Source of the DNA: Fictibacillus arsenicus
GTDB taxonomy: Bacteria; Bacillota; Bacilli; Bacillales; Fictibacillaceae
DNA length: 64,000 nucleotides
NCBI RefSeq assembly: GCF_001999465.1
Contig: NZ_MQMF01000001.1
Span: 1,178,001-1,242,000, forward strand
Direction: 5' to 3'
The notes under the pieces are model-generated. The model made no database searches. It saw nothing but the letters and a program-made list of their open reading frames with translations, and was not told the DNA's origin. Shown here piece after piece: positions 33,426-42,227 of the stretch (within the stretch, counting starts at the first letter, position 1; the number at the start of each line of letters is the position of its first letter). Position numbers and translations under genes: made by a program.

Positions 33426-33893
33426 ATGGCCGCTTTTCAAATACGTCCTGTCGTAAAAGAAGACCTCGAGCAGCTGAAGGGCTTGATGCTCGCTTATATT
33501 GTTGATTTTTATAAAGGTAAAAAGCCTGAGGATACTCAGTTGGAGAATCATATCTTGCATCTGCTAAACTCTAAGGAAGCAGGAACACAGTTTGTTGCGG
33601 TTGGGGAGGATGGAGCGCTTGCCGGTTTCGCTACACTCTATTTTTCGTTCAGTACCACTCGTGTGCAGAAAATCGCCATTTTGAACGACCTATTTGTAGA
33701 TTCAGCGTATCGCGGATCAGGATTAGGAGAGAAATTGTTTCAGCATGTCGTGGATTATACGAAAAAGGAAGGCTATGCGTACATGACCTGGCAAACCGCA
33801 GTCGATAACACGTCTGCACAAGCACTTTACAAGAAAATGGGCGGAAAAAACATCAATTCAGAGTGGATTCATTACGAGATCGAACATAATTAG
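33426..33893 (+). CDS. GNAT-family N-acetyltransferase
   Basis: 155 aa. Acetyl-CoA-binding motif A is ILNDLFVDSAYRGSGLGEKLFQHV (R-G-x-G-x-G variant RGSGLG) at residues ~85-108, followed by motif B WQTAVDNTSAQALYKKMGGK. Substrate unknown. 15 bp after the RpiR gene and ended by its own hairpin, so the two are probably one transcript; whether it belongs to gluconate metabolism is not shown. Confidence 0.88.
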   Translation: MAAFQIRPVVKEDLEQLKGLMLAYIVDFYKGKKPEDTQLENHILHLLNSKEAGTQFVAVGEDGALAGFATLYFSFSTTRVQKIAILNDLFVDSAYRGSGLGEKLFQHVVDYTKKEGYAYMTWQTAVDNTSAQALYKKMGGKNINSEWIHYEIEHN

Positions 33894-33896
33894 GGG

Positions 33897-33925
33897 GCTT
33901 GGCGGTCGCCAAGCTTCAGTTCATT
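33897..33925 (+). terminator. Hairpin/terminator after the GNAT gene
   Basis: Perfect GCTTGGCG GT CGCCAAGC with a weak tail TTCAGTTCATTGGTTTT. Confidence 0.6.
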
Positions 33926-33971
33926 GGTTTTGAGGGCACTAGAACGGCGCAAAAGAAGCCTTGTTAACCGT

Positions 33972-34092
33972 AATCCCACGAAAAACACCCATGAATCCAC
34001 AAGTTTTGGGCTTGAATCCAAAAATTTTTGTGCTGAATCCAAAAGTTTTGGCTGTTTATCCACGAGTTTACAATCCTCGACAGGGTTCGACA
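33972..34092 (+). repeat. 21-bp-step array, family C, copy C2
   Basis: Core starts 33972 (degenerate, AATCCCACG), 33994, 34015, 34036 and 34057; steps 22, 21, 21, 21. Units AATCCACAAGTTTT, AATCCAAAAATTTT, AATCCAAAAGTTTT, TATCCACGAGTTT. Ends with the module ACAATCCTCGACA plus GGGTTCGACA, its AATCC 15 bp after the last TATCC. Sits between convergent terminators of the GNAT gene and ywlG. Confidence 0.86.
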
Positions 34093-34112
34093 GCCACACA
34101 CTCAAACTAAAA

Positions 34113-34140
34113 CTAAAAAAGCCCTCATCAAGAGGGCTTT
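34113..34140 (-). terminator. Intrinsic terminator of ywlG
   Basis: Minus strand AAAGCCCTC TTGAT GAGGGCTTT then TTTAG; begins 7 bp after the stop. Confidence 0.85.
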
Positions 34141-34146
34141 CCTTCG

Positions 34147-34719
34147 TTAAAAACACCGTATGTCTTCTTTGCTTGGATAGACGGCGCGTTCGCCGCCGAT
34201 CAGCTTCGGGCGGGTCTTCGCCAGTGTAACGTGCGCTTCGCCGACCTTTTTCACTTCGCTTCGAACCGGCACCGCGACATGCTTCAGGTGCATACCGATA
34301 AAGGTGTCACCGATGTCGATGCCTGCGTCGGCTTTTATATATTCAACGATCACGGGTTCGTCCATATGGTGAAATGCGTGTGTCGCCAATGCACCGCCGG
34401 CCGATCGAGCCGGAACAACCCGAACTTCTTCATAGCCTCTTCTTTCTGCTTCCGCCCGCTCCATGACGAGGGCGCGATTCAAGTGTTCACAGCACTGAAC
34501 GGCAAGTGCCACTCCTGTTTCCTCTTGAAACGCTATGATACCGCGGTACAGTGCACCCGCTGTATCCATCGTGCCTGATGTGCCAATTCGTTCACCAATT
34601 ACTTCGCTCGTACTTGCGCCTACTACTAATAATTGTGAAGATTTTAATTGTGCATGCTTTTGCAGATCTTGCAAAACATTCAGGACTTGGTCTTGAATCT
34701 GTTGGAGCTCGTCGCTCAT
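34147..34719 (-). CDS. ywlG: UPF0340 protein YwlG
   Basis: 190 aa from ATG 34719 (GAAGGGAAG upstream). [40 protein letters not shown] and [20 protein letters not shown] with [20 protein letters not shown] are the conserved blocks of the UPF0340/TIGR01440 family. No established function that I know of. Position between glyA and rpiB is the same as in B. subtilis. Confidence 0.93.
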   Translation of the reverse strand: MSDELQQIQDQVLNVLQDLQKHAQLKSSQLLVVGASTSEVIGERIGTSGTMDTAGALYRGIIAFQEETGVALAVQCCEHLNRALVMERAEAERRGYEEVRVVPARSAGGALATHAFHHMDEPVIVEYIKADAGIDIGDTFIGMHLKHVAVPVRSEVKKVGEAHVTLAKTRPKLIGGERAVYPSKEDIRCF

Positions 34720-34752
34720 TTGTGGTCTTCCCTTCATATTATGGGTTTATTG

Positions 34753-35193
34753 CTATTGGTCTTCGTATTGAGAGATTTTACCCACACGGCGTCCGTGGCG
34801 TCCGCCTTCATATTCTGTCGTCAGCCATACTTTTGCAATTTCCAAAGCAAGACCTGGACCGATCACACGTTCACCCATGGCAAGTACATTGCTGTCATTA
34901 TGCTGTCTCGTTACCTTTGCACTGAACAGATCATGAACAAGTGCGCAGCGGATTCCTTTAACCTTGTTTGCTGCGATACTCATACCAATTCCCGTTCCGC
35001 AAATTAAGATTCCGCGATCTGCTTCACCGTTTGCTACTTTTTCTGCAACAGGAATCGCATAGTCCGGGTAATCTACAGATGTCGTACATTCGCAGCCAAC
35101 ATCTTCTACTTCCATTCCGAGTTCTTCTATCATAGCTATAATTTCTTTACGTAATTTTACTCCGGCGTGATCTGAACCTATTGCTACTTTCAT
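34753..35193 (-). CDS. rpiB: Ribose-5-phosphate isomerase B
   Basis: Interconverts ribose-5-P and ribulose-5-P (or allose-6-P class substrates). 146 aa, RpiB/LacAB fold: MKVAIGSDHAGVKLRKEIIA, VDYPDYAIPVAEKVANGEAD, RGILICGTGIGMSIAANKVK. The catalytic cysteine is in CGTGIG. Next to ywlE as in B. subtilis (ywlF). Confidence 0.95.
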   Translation of the reverse strand: MKVAIGSDHAGVKLRKEIIAMIEELGMEVEDVGCECTTSVDYPDYAIPVAEKVANGEADRGILICGTGIGMSIAANKVKGIRCALVHDLFSAKVTRQHNDSNVLAMGERVIGPGLALEIAKVWLTTEYEGGRHGRRVGKISQYEDQ

Positions 35194-35298
35194 GTTGTCT
35201 GCACCTGCTCTCTCATACTTTTTTCCATTATATTCTTAACTAGTACCCTATTCAATGCCGCTTCACGCCTATTTAGGACAGCCTCATCAGAATATGAT

Positions 35299-35910
35299 TC
35301 ACTCTTTAGTCTTATCGTCTTTTTTCACTAATTTTTCAATAAGCGCTTCAATTTCGTCCCTTGTTTCCTGATAAAGATGCAAAGGACCGCCGAACGGGTC
35401 TGAAATATCGAGTGACGGGACAGAACTCTCGAGCTTCATCCGCTTTTCAATGAGCGGCCGCACTTCTTTTTCAAACTCTTTCTTCACATCTTCACTGTTA
35501 TGATCTTTTGACATATATTGCAGTTTCAGCATTTCAATTTCTGTATACAGCTCGTAAATCTCTTCAATTTTCTTCAGATCCTCGTCGTCCATAACGTATT
35601 CTTTTAGCGTATATGTTTTATTGACGGCATCCGGCCATCTTCCAACGAGGGCATGTTTATGATTTTCAGTCATCGTTAAAATGAGATCCGCCCACTCGAT
35701 CAAGTAATCAGAAACACCCTGAGATTGATGATTCTCTTTGATCTTCCTCTCAGAAAGAGCCTGTGTTGCATTCGAACTCATAACTGCGCCGTTTCCAGCA
35801 AATACTCCTGCAGATTTCACGTGGAATCTTCCCTTTCCTTTTTCCCGTAAAATCGCTTCAGCCATCGGACTGCGGCAAGTGTTTCCTGTACAAATAAATA
35901 ACACGTTCAT
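35299..35910 (-). CDS. ywlE: Protein-arginine-phosphatase YwlE with ~60-residue insertion
   Basis: Low-molecular-weight phosphatase fold that removes phosphate from arginine, opposing McsB. P-loop FICTGNTCRSPMAEAI: C7, R13, and Thr11, the residue that in YwlE selects phosphoarginine over phosphotyrosine. The general-acid loop is DPFGG, Asp171. The protein is 203 aa, whereas B. subtilis YwlE is 150. The excess is a charged helical block between LKEYV (residue 106) and DPFGG (171), e.g. KKIEEIYELYTEIEMLKLQY. All catalytic residues remain. The extra block precedes the acid loop, so it may cover the active site or bind a partner; this is inference. Confidence 0.9.
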   Translation of the reverse strand: MNVLFICTGNTCRSPMAEAILREKGKGRFHVKSAGVFAGNGAVMSSNATQALSERKIKENHQSQGVSDYLIEWADLILTMTENHKHALVGRWPDAVNKTYTLKEYVMDDEDLKKIEEIYELYTEIEMLKLQYMSKDHNSEDVKKEFEKEVRPLIEKRMKLESSVPSLDISDPFGGPLHLYQETRDEIEALIEKLVKKDDKTKE

Positions 35911-36023
35911 GGAGTGTTCACCTCATATTCTAGCTTTCCCCATTTTTATAGAGAGTAACGTTTTTTTATTAGTATATCACCGGATTCTTATAGAAATAAA
36001 TCCTCTCGTTCTTTGACCTTAAA

Positions 36024-36575
36024 TTAAAAAGGAAAAAGAATCTTCACGCCAAACGCGAGCAGAATGCAGCCTCCTAAAGCCTCGCTGTAGGAACCAAGCC
36101 ACTTCTGCACTTTCTTTCCCATCATCAGCCCGCACCATGTAAGAAGCATGCTCATCATTCCGAACATAAAAATAGTCAGCCACGTTTTTGCGCCATAGAT
36201 CCCTAAACTAAGACCAACAGAAAAACTGTCAAGAGAAGCACTCAATGCAAAAACGAGCAGACCGAAGCCAACTGGCCGAACAAACGGCTCATCATCTTTT
36301 GAAAAAGAAGAGCGAATCATCGTCATTCCCAGTATAACGAGAAGGATTCCTCCTACTATGCCTGCGATTCCGCCAAAATGAACAGAAATCTCTTTACCGA
36401 TCGTCATTCCGCCAAGCGGCATCAGCATATGGAACAGGCCGATCGTGATTCCTATTTTCATAATCTGCTTAATTCGAAGTGAAAGCATACCCATTCCCAG
36501 CCCGATCGAAAAGGCGTCCATACCGAGTGCGATGGACATAAACCATAGTGTCATCCATTCCCCCATCGTTGCCAA
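36024..36575 (-). CDS. mntP: Manganese efflux pump MntP
   Basis: 183 aa, six membrane segments. GMDAFSIGLGMGM (residues ~19-31) and the related ASLDSFSVGLSLGIYG (~113-128) are the two symmetrical motifs with the membrane aspartates typical of MntP/YebN. TTG start with AAGGAGTGGG. Located where ywlD sits in B. subtilis. No yybP-type manganese riboswitch is seen upstream. Confidence 0.9.
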   Translation of the reverse strand: MATMGEWMTLWFMSIALGMDAFSIGLGMGMLSLRIKQIMKIGITIGLFHMLMPLGGMTIGKEISVHFGGIAGIVGGILLVILGMTMIRSSFSKDDEPFVRPVGFGLLVFALSASLDSFSVGLSLGIYGAKTWLTIFMFGMMSMLLTWCGLMMGKKVQKWLGSYSEALGGCILLAFGVKILFPF

Positions 36576-36764
36576 ATAGTTCCCACTCCTTTATCCATCA
36601 TACTTTCAGCCTATGCATGTCTACTTTTAAAAAGACTAAAAAATATACAAGCTCATTTAACGTTTAAAAATTGCACACTTTACAGCGGCATAGGAAGGGA
36701 AAACGCGTGGGAGTAGCGTATATAAAAGAGATATAAACCTGTTCGAAATAAGGGAGGAACAAGC

Positions 36765-38987
36765 ATGGTCCATAACGCACCGGCCATTCCGGCAGCTGGA
36801 GAAAACATATGGCGGTTTTCTCCGTTCAAAACCGGTATTTCCCGCCAAAAAAGCATGACCTTTCGATTTAAAAAGCAGGATGAAGAGATCATCATGACCG
36901 AGAGCCAGGGTGAGCTTTTTGACATGTTCGGCCTCAAACAGGAAAACGTTCTGCAAAAAAGAATAGAAGATATCTTTCCGCAAGAGATGGCCGTTTTTAA
37001 AAGAGAAGTTTACGAGAGAGCATTAAACGGAGAAAGTCTGACATACGAATCGAAACTGAACGGCATTCCATTTTTAGCAGCGATTGGTCCGATCTATAAA
37101 GATGGAGCGGTCTCAGAAGTTTATGGATTCTGCGTAGACCTGAGCGAAAGAGTACAGGTTGAAACGCAGCTCGCAGAAAGTGAACAGCGATTCAGATCAT
37201 TGATGGACCATAACATCGATGCCTTGTTCTCATTGGATCTGGACGGAAAATTCACGACTGTCAACAAGGCTTGTACCGAACTAACAGGCTACAGCGAAAC
37301 AGAACTTCTAAACATGACGTTTGATCCTCTTATGATGCCAGAACGAAAATCGATTGCGATCGATCAGTTTAACGATGCCTTAAAAGGCAAATCTAAAATG
37401 CACGAAACACGCATCCGCCAGAAAAACGGTGAGATCCGCCAGATCACTTTTACCCTTACTCCGATCATCGTGCTTCACAAAATACATGGTGTATTTGGAA
37501 TCGCGAAGGATGTTACAGCCAAAAGAGAAGCGGAAAAAGAGCTGAGAGAAACAAAAGACCTGCTCGAATCAGTTATCTATCATTCTAGTGACGCCATCTC
37601 AGTCGTGCATTTAACGAATTATTCCGTAAAAGTAAATCCAGCGTTCGAGCTGATCTACGGGTGGTCGCAAAGCGAACTGAACAGCGGACTCTCATCCCAT
37701 ATGCTGCCGATCGTCCCTCATGACAAAGCTGCTGAATCTGAGAGATTGATGACCATTGTAAAACATGGCGGCTATGTAAAAGGCGTCGAAACGATCCGGC
37801 TGACAAAAAGCGGAAAACGTCTCAATGTGAGTCTTTCTCTAAGCCCTATTTACGGAGAAAATGGTGATGTCGTTGCTTTATCCGCTATTTCGCGCGATAT
37901 CACAGAAAAAAAATTAAAAGAAAAAGCGTTAAAAGAAAGTGAAGAAAAATACCGGATTATAGCCGAAAACACAACGGATTTAATCGGAGTTGTAGATCTT
38001 CAAGGGGACGTAAAATATTTCTCTCCCTCTAACAGGCTATTGCTCGGCTTCGACCCGTCCATTTATGATGGCAAAAAGATTCAAGGCTTCTTCCATTCAG
38101 ACGACAGACCAAAAGTGAAATTCGCGATCAACGAAATGGTGCAAACGCTAAAACCTGTGAAATTTGAAGTAAGATGCAAGCATGCACACGGCCACTGGGT
38201 AACCCTTGAAGCGAACGCAACACCGATCATCAATGACCTCGGCCAGCCGGAATCGTGCGTTGTTGTAGCACGTGACCTAACGGAACGGAAGCAAACAGAA
38301 GAAATGCTCAGAAAATCAGACAAGCTCTCCGTACTAGGGCAGCTTGCAGCCGGTGTGGCACATGAGATCCGCAACCCGCTAACTTCGATCCGAGGGTTTC
38401 TGCAGCTTCTGCAGTCAAAAGCGTCAGAAGACAAAGATTACTACGAGATCATGCTTTCAGAGATCGATCGCATCAACAGCATTGTAGGAGAATTCATGCT
38501 GCTCGCGAAGCCTCAAGCCATGAATTTTACGAAAACAGACCTGCGGGACCTGCTCAGACATGTCATATCGATCCTGGATACCCAAGCCATCTTAATGAAT
38601 GTTCAGATCTACTTTGAAAGTGAACCTGATCTTCCTGAAATTTGGTGTGTGGATAATCAGATTAAACAAGTGTTTGTAAACATGCTGAAAAATGCAATTG
38701 AAGCAATGCCGACAGGCGGCTCTGTACATATTCACCTGCGAAAGCAAGAAAATTACGTAATCGCGTCCTTTATCGATCATGGCTGCGGGATTCCTGAAGA
38801 GCGTTTAGCTACTCTCGGTGAACCTTTTTATACGACAAAGGAAAAAGGAACAGGTCTCGGCCTGATGATCTGTTATAAAATTGTAGAGAACCATCATGGA
38901 AAAATTTTAATCGACAGCAAGATTGACGAAGGAACGACCTTCTCGATCATGCTGCCGATTCACAAAAATAAGCCTGTGTCGCAATAG
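36765..38987 (+). CDS. Multi-PAS sensor histidine kinase, sporulation-kinase type
   Basis: 740 aa, no membrane helix, so cytoplasmic like KinA. Four PAS-like domains at about residues 30-125, 140-255, 265-380 and 390-508 (the later ones headed by ESEQRFRSLMDHNIDALFSL and ESEEKYRIIAENTTDLIGVV), each ended by DxTxRK-type linkers. HisKA with His533 in AAGVAHEIRNPLTSIRGFLQ, then HATPase_c with N box MLKNAIEAMPTGG, G1 DHGCGIPEE and TTKEKGTGLGLMICYKIVEN. The H box and C-terminal part look like Bacillus Kin enzymes acting on Spo0F, and spo0F is 20 kb away. No cognate response regulator adjoins it. RBS GGGAGGAAC. Which signal it reads is unknown. Confidence 0.9.
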   Translation: MVHNAPAIPAAGENIWRFSPFKTGISRQKSMTFRFKKQDEEIIMTESQGELFDMFGLKQENVLQKRIEDIFPQEMAVFKREVYERALNGESLTYESKLNGIPFLAAIGPIYKDGAVSEVYGFCVDLSERVQVETQLAESEQRFRSLMDHNIDALFSLDLDGKFTTVNKACTELTGYSETELLNMTFDPLMMPERKSIAIDQFNDALKGKSKMHETRIRQKNGEIRQITFTLTPIIVLHKIHGVFGIAKDVTAKREAEKELRETKDLLESVIYHSSDAISVVHLTNYSVKVNPAFELIYGWSQSELNSGLSSHMLPIVPHDKAAESERLMTIVKHGGYVKGVETIRLTKSGKRLNVSLSLSPIYGENGDVVALSAISRDITEKKLKEKALKESEEKYRIIAENTTDLIGVVDLQGDVKYFSPSNRLLLGFDPSIYDGKKIQGFFHSDDRPKVKFAINEMVQTLKPVKFEVRCKHAHGHWVTLEANATPIINDLGQPESCVVVARDLTERKQTEEMLRKSDKLSVLGQLAAGVAHEIRNPLTSIRGFLQLLQSKASEDKDYYEIMLSEIDRINSIVGEFMLLAKPQAMNFTKTDLRDLLRHVISILDTQAILMNVQIYFESEPDLPEIWCVDNQIKQVFVNMLKNAIEAMPTGGSVHIHLRKQENYVIASFIDHGCGIPEERLATLGEPFYTTKEKGTGLGLMICYKIVENHHGKILIDSKIDEGTTFSIMLPIHKNKPVSQ

Positions 38988-39004
38988 ACACAGGCTTATT
39001 TTTA
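38967..39004 (+). terminator. Terminator overlapping the kinase stop codon
   Basis: AATAAGCCTGTGTC / GACACAGGCTTATT, 14-bp perfect stem, then TTTTATC. The stop TAG (38985-38987) lies in the loop/second arm, so the last codons form half of the hairpin. Confidence 0.9.
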
Positions 39005-39040
39005 TCGATGTTTTAGCAAAAATGGTTGCTAATAGATGCT

Positions 39041-39173
39041 GTTGATTTCCGCTCCAGAATGCTCGCTTTCCGCGGGGTGTGCGGTGAGCCCCCTCGGTGC
39101 TTTTTGCACCATGAGGGGTCTCACCTGTCACACTGATCCCGCAGGAGTCTCGCACCCTTCCGCTCCAATCAAC
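39041..39173 (+). repeat. Dispersed palindromic element, short form, copy 4
   Basis: GTTGATTTCCGCTCC ... CGCTCCAATCAAC; contains GCTCGCTTTCCGCGGGG, GGTGAGCCCCCTCGGTGC with GCACCATGAGGGGTCTCACC and CCCGCAGGAGTCTCGCAC. The inner hairpin CCCCTC...GAGGGG is best developed in this copy. Confidence 0.88.
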
Positions 39174-39227
39174 TTGGCAAAGAAGTTTATTAACAAAAAC
39201 AATTCAAAAGCAAAAGAACCATCTTTG

Positions 39228-40283
39228 TTATTCTTTTATGATGTTTCCGCCGGCAGATTTTTCTAGCCGGTTCATAATAGCCACGCCAACTCCTGTTTTC
39301 GGGAACACTTCCCCAAAAATCTGATCGATACCCGCTTCATTAAATGAGCGAAGTGCCTCATATAAATGCTGAGCAACCGTTTCTGGATTTCCTCTTTTCC
39401 CAGCAGGTATTACGCAGTCTGCTTTATAAAAATCTACTCTTTCATCCGTAGTCAGGATTCCGATTTTCTTCCCGGCAGCTTTTTCTTTATCCACAAGCTG
39501 CTGCAAAAATTCGGGACTTCCATCCACAAGAACAAACGGAGCATCCGGTGCATAGTGGGTATATTTCATCCCAGGTGACCTCGGAGCCAGTTTTTCGTTC
39601 TGAATACCTGGATCAATCATGACATTTCCCGTACCTACAACGTGTTCCAAATCCTCAAATGTTACTCCGCCTGGCCTTAAAATAGTTACTGTCGCATCTG
39701 TACACTCAACGACGGTGGATTCTACACCTACTCCTGTAGAGCCTCCGTCCAGAATTCCAGGAATTTTTCCTTTTAAATCTTCGTATACGTGGTTCGCTGT
39801 TGTCGGACTTGGTTTGCCTGACAAGTTCGCGCTAGGTGCAGCAAGCGGTACACCTGATGCCTCTATCACAGCTAATGCAACTGGATGATTAGGCATTCTT
39901 ACCGCAACTGTGGATAACCTAGCTGTTACTTTTTCGCTCACGATATCACCTTTCGGCAGGACGATCGTAAGCGGACCTGGCCAAAAAGCGTTCATCAGCT
40001 TTTCCGCATTTTCTGGTATGGAAGAAACAAGCCCCTCAAGCTGCTTTCGGTCTGAAATGTGTACAATGAGCGGATTGTCACTAGGTCTGCCTTTTGCTTC
40101 AAAAATTCGTGCTATCGCATGGTCGCTTTGAGCGTTTCCTGCCAGTCCATAAACCGTTTCAGTCGGCAAAGCAACCACTTCATTTTGTTTTATCCACAAG
40201 GAAGCCTGAATAACATGTGGATGTTTTATTAAATTTTCGTCAAAGTTATCCACAGTCCAGCGTTCCGTTTGGAATGATTTCAT
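39228..40283 (-). CDS. ywlC: L-threonylcarbamoyladenylate synthase (Sua5/YwlC)
   Basis: First step of tRNA t6A37 modification: threonine, bicarbonate and ATP to threonylcarbamoyl-AMP. 351 aa. N-terminal YrdC domain (residues ~22-210): VVALPTETVYGLAGNA, AKGRPSDNPLIVHI, FWPGPLTIVLP, VAVRMPNHPVAL, PLAAPSANLSGKPSPT; C-terminal Sua5 domain from ~residue 235 with LAPRSPGMKYTHYAPDAP. The two-domain form is the usual Bacillus one. ATG with AAGGGATTT upstream. Confidence 0.96.
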   Translation of the reverse strand: MKSFQTERWTVDNFDENLIKHPHVIQASLWIKQNEVVALPTETVYGLAGNAQSDHAIARIFEAKGRPSDNPLIVHISDRKQLEGLVSSIPENAEKLMNAFWPGPLTIVLPKGDIVSEKVTARLSTVAVRMPNHPVALAVIEASGVPLAAPSANLSGKPSPTTANHVYEDLKGKIPGILDGGSTGVGVESTVVECTDATVTILRPGGVTFEDLEHVVGTGNVMIDPGIQNEKLAPRSPGMKYTHYAPDAPFVLVDGSPEFLQQLVDKEKAAGKKIGILTTDERVDFYKADCVIPAGKRGNPETVAQHLYEALRSFNEAGIDQIFGEVFPKTGVGVAIMNRLEKSAGGNIIKE

Positions 40284-40406
40284 GGTTTAAATCCCTTTCT
40301 ACTACTCAGGTCGTTCACCTTTTATAAGGTCGATTCACAAAACTTTTATATCCACAGAGTTATGCACAATTTGTCGCAAATTGTGGACAAGTTGTTGACA
40401 AACTAC

Positions 40407-40847
40407 TTAAGAATCTAAAGCATACGCTAAAAGTTCTGCTCCTGATGCTGCATTATTTTTAACATGATCGGCATTTTCGATATGTGGAGGCACTTTATCT
40501 TTCGGAATGACTTTAAAAGACAGCGCTTCAAACATATGCACCGCTTTTGTGAGTAAATAAAGTGTTTCGACTCCTTTGTCTTTAGAGTATACCAAAATTT
40601 TGTCGATGAGTTTAAGGAGAAGAGATTCAGAAGAATATTTCTGCTTTAGTACGAATGAACGCAGCAACCCGTCGTTACCGATACGTTCAAGCCCTACCGT
40701 TCCAATCGTCTCCCCTTCATCATTCACCACGACAAGATAGTTTTCAATGCTATCCTTGATTCCTTCAGACTGAAGTCCAGCTTTTCCAACAAGCTGCAAT
40801 AAATCCTTTGCTTCATGCTGCATAGCCTGCCTTAAAATAATCGTCAT
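40407..40847 (-). CDS. ywlB: GNAT-like acetyltransferase YwlB
   Basis: 146 aa. The layout is that of a compact acetyltransferase: RQAMQHEAKDLLQLVGKAGL start, VVVNDEGETIGTVGLERIGN central strands, LLRSFVLKQKYSSESLLLKL where motif A should be, then LYLLTKAVHMFEALSFKVIP. The acetyl-CoA R/QxxGxG/A loop is degenerate (QKYSSE), so catalytic activity is doubtful. Name from position next to ywlC. ATG 40847 with GGGGAGAG; a TTG 6 bp earlier is possible. Confidence 0.7.
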   Translation of the reverse strand: MTIILRQAMQHEAKDLLQLVGKAGLQSEGIKDSIENYLVVVNDEGETIGTVGLERIGNDGLLRSFVLKQKYSSESLLLKLIDKILVYSKDKGVETLYLLTKAVHMFEALSFKVIPKDKVPPHIENADHVKNNAASGAELLAYALDS

Positions 40848-40970
40848 ATTCAACTCTCCCCTGTTTTAAATTTGATTCTTCTAAAAGTTCATTTCTTATA
40901 AGTTTGTTTTTTTTAAGGTTCTTCTCTAAAAGATTGTTGTTTTGGATTATTTTTTTCTCTTCATTGACAA

Positions 40971-41181
40971 GTTGATTGTAACGGAAGGGTGCGTGCCTAC
41001 CACATGAGAAGCTTCTCGCAGGCATGCGACTGGGAAGCTCACCTCTGTAGCATTGACTTGTAGAAGCAGGAGCAAGGATACTTCCCTGATGCGGGACAGG
41101 TGAAACTCCTAAATGCGCAAAGCGCAGAGAAGGCTCACCGCCCGCCCCGCGGAAAGCGAGCACCCTGGAGCGGAAATCAAC
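40971..41181 (-). repeat. Dispersed palindromic element, extended form, copy 5
   Basis: About 210 bp, minus orientation. Both ends (GTTGATTG, CGGAAATCAAC) and the core (GGCTCACCGCCCGCCCCGCG, GGAAAGCGAG) match the family, but an unrelated ~90-bp segment (about 41000-41090, including GAGAAGCTTCTCGCAGGCAT) replaces the ~60-bp insert of the other long copies. It fills most of the ywlB-spoIIR gap. Confidence 0.78.
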
Positions 41182-41218
41182 CACTTCCAAGAGGACCAAT
41201 CTGCTATTACAGATAGTT

Positions 41219-41253
41219 AAAAAAAGAAGGCACACCTTTTAGGCTTACCTTCT
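41219..41253 (-). terminator. Probable terminator of spoIIR
   Basis: Minus strand GAAGGTAAGCC TAAAA GGTGTGCCTTC then TTTTTTTAA; imperfect stem but a good T-run, 45 bp after the stop. Confidence 0.6.
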
Positions 41254-41298
41254 TCATTTTCTATAATCTATGAAAATAGGGAGGAACTTATGCACATT

Positions 41299-41955
41299 TT
41301 AAGAGAATAACGATCCGACTGCACTTACTAGGCTACCAAATAACTCTACGACAAAGAATTTCGTCTGGATTTTTTCTGTTTCATCCGCTTCCTCTGCAGA
41401 AGCAGTTTCGCCTTTATCACTCTTGCCTTCTTTGTTTTCTTTTACAGCATCTCCGTTTTCAAAATCCAGGAAGCATAATGGCGGGAAAAGTACACACCAC
41501 CAGTTCTTGCCTTCGCCTTCTCCAAGCGTGATTAGCACTGCTTCGTATTGACCAGCCGGATAAATATAGTCACCATACATTTTAGTAGGAAACGCCACTT
41601 TGTTCAGTTCTACTGAAAATGTCTTTTCAATGCCAGCTTCGTTAAGTTTGTTCTGAACGATTTCTTCGATCGCTGGAAGCTGCTTGCGGATGATTTCGCG
41701 CGCTTCACTTATTGTTGATAACTCATCTACCCACGTTGTGATCTGAGCATTTACTTCATCACGGATATCACGCTTAAGCTTTTGATCAGCTGCCGTGTTG
41801 CTATTTGCTAAAATGCGAAGTCTGATTGACTCTTCCGGTATTTTAACAGAGGCATTCATCGTCGCGTTTGCCACTTTTGTTTGTGTTTCAAAGAATAAGA
41901 ACATCACCGCTAAAGATATAAGAATAAGAATAAAGAAATGATTGCGTTTTTTCAT
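41299..41955 (-). CDS. spoIIR: Stage II sporulation protein R
   Basis: Signal protein made in the forespore under sigma-F that triggers processing of pro-sigma-E in the mother cell. 218 aa. MKKRNHFFILILISLAVMFL is a signal/anchor; then IPEESIRLRILANSNTAADQ, KLKRDIRDEVNAQI and GEGKNWWCVLFPPLCFLDFE are conserved SpoIIR blocks. ATG 41955 with GGGGAGG upstream; a longer frame to 42012 is not supported. The C-terminal ~40 residues after the NWWCVLFPPLC block (Lys/Glu-rich, then FFVVELFGSLVSAVGSLF) vary in the family. A sigma-F promoter was not identified. Confidence 0.95.
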   Translation of the reverse strand: MKKRNHFFILILISLAVMFLFFETQTKVANATMNASVKIPEESIRLRILANSNTAADQKLKRDIRDEVNAQITTWVDELSTISEAREIIRKQLPAIEEIVQNKLNEAGIEKTFSVELNKVAFPTKMYGDYIYPAGQYEAVLITLGEGEGKNWWCVLFPPLCFLDFENGDAVKENKEGKSDKGETASAEEADETEKIQTKFFVVELFGSLVSAVGSLFS

Positions 41956-42152
41956 CGTTTTTTCCTCCCCTTCGTCTCTAACCACAGTTTGGTCAGTGTG
42001 AGAAAAAAACATACTAGCAAACTACTAAAATCTTTTCTGTCTGTTTCGACAAAGTTGTTAACGATTATAAAGGGATAGAATGTTTATCTGATGTATTAGC
42101 CGGCAAGTAGAAAAGAAGATAACCGCACCGCTTAAATTGATGGTGAAGGAAT

Positions 42153-42199
42153 AAAAAAGGGCTGACTCTGTAGCTTAAAGCTTAGAGTCAGCCTTTTTT
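42153..42199. terminator. Bidirectional terminator-like hairpin
   Basis: GGCTGACTCT GTAGCTTAAAGCTT AGAGTCAGCC with an inner AGCTTAAAGCT, AAAAAA before and TTTTTT after. There is no plus-strand gene that it clearly ends; it stands between spoIIR and the array at 42228. Confidence 0.75.
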
Positions 42200-42227
42200 G
42201 CGGGGAAAACTGATTCAGAAAAACAGT

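Noticed and set aside
40813-41235. 140-aa frame between ywlB and spoIIR
   Set aside because: Covers the extended repeat copy and overlaps the start of ywlB; no family resemblance.
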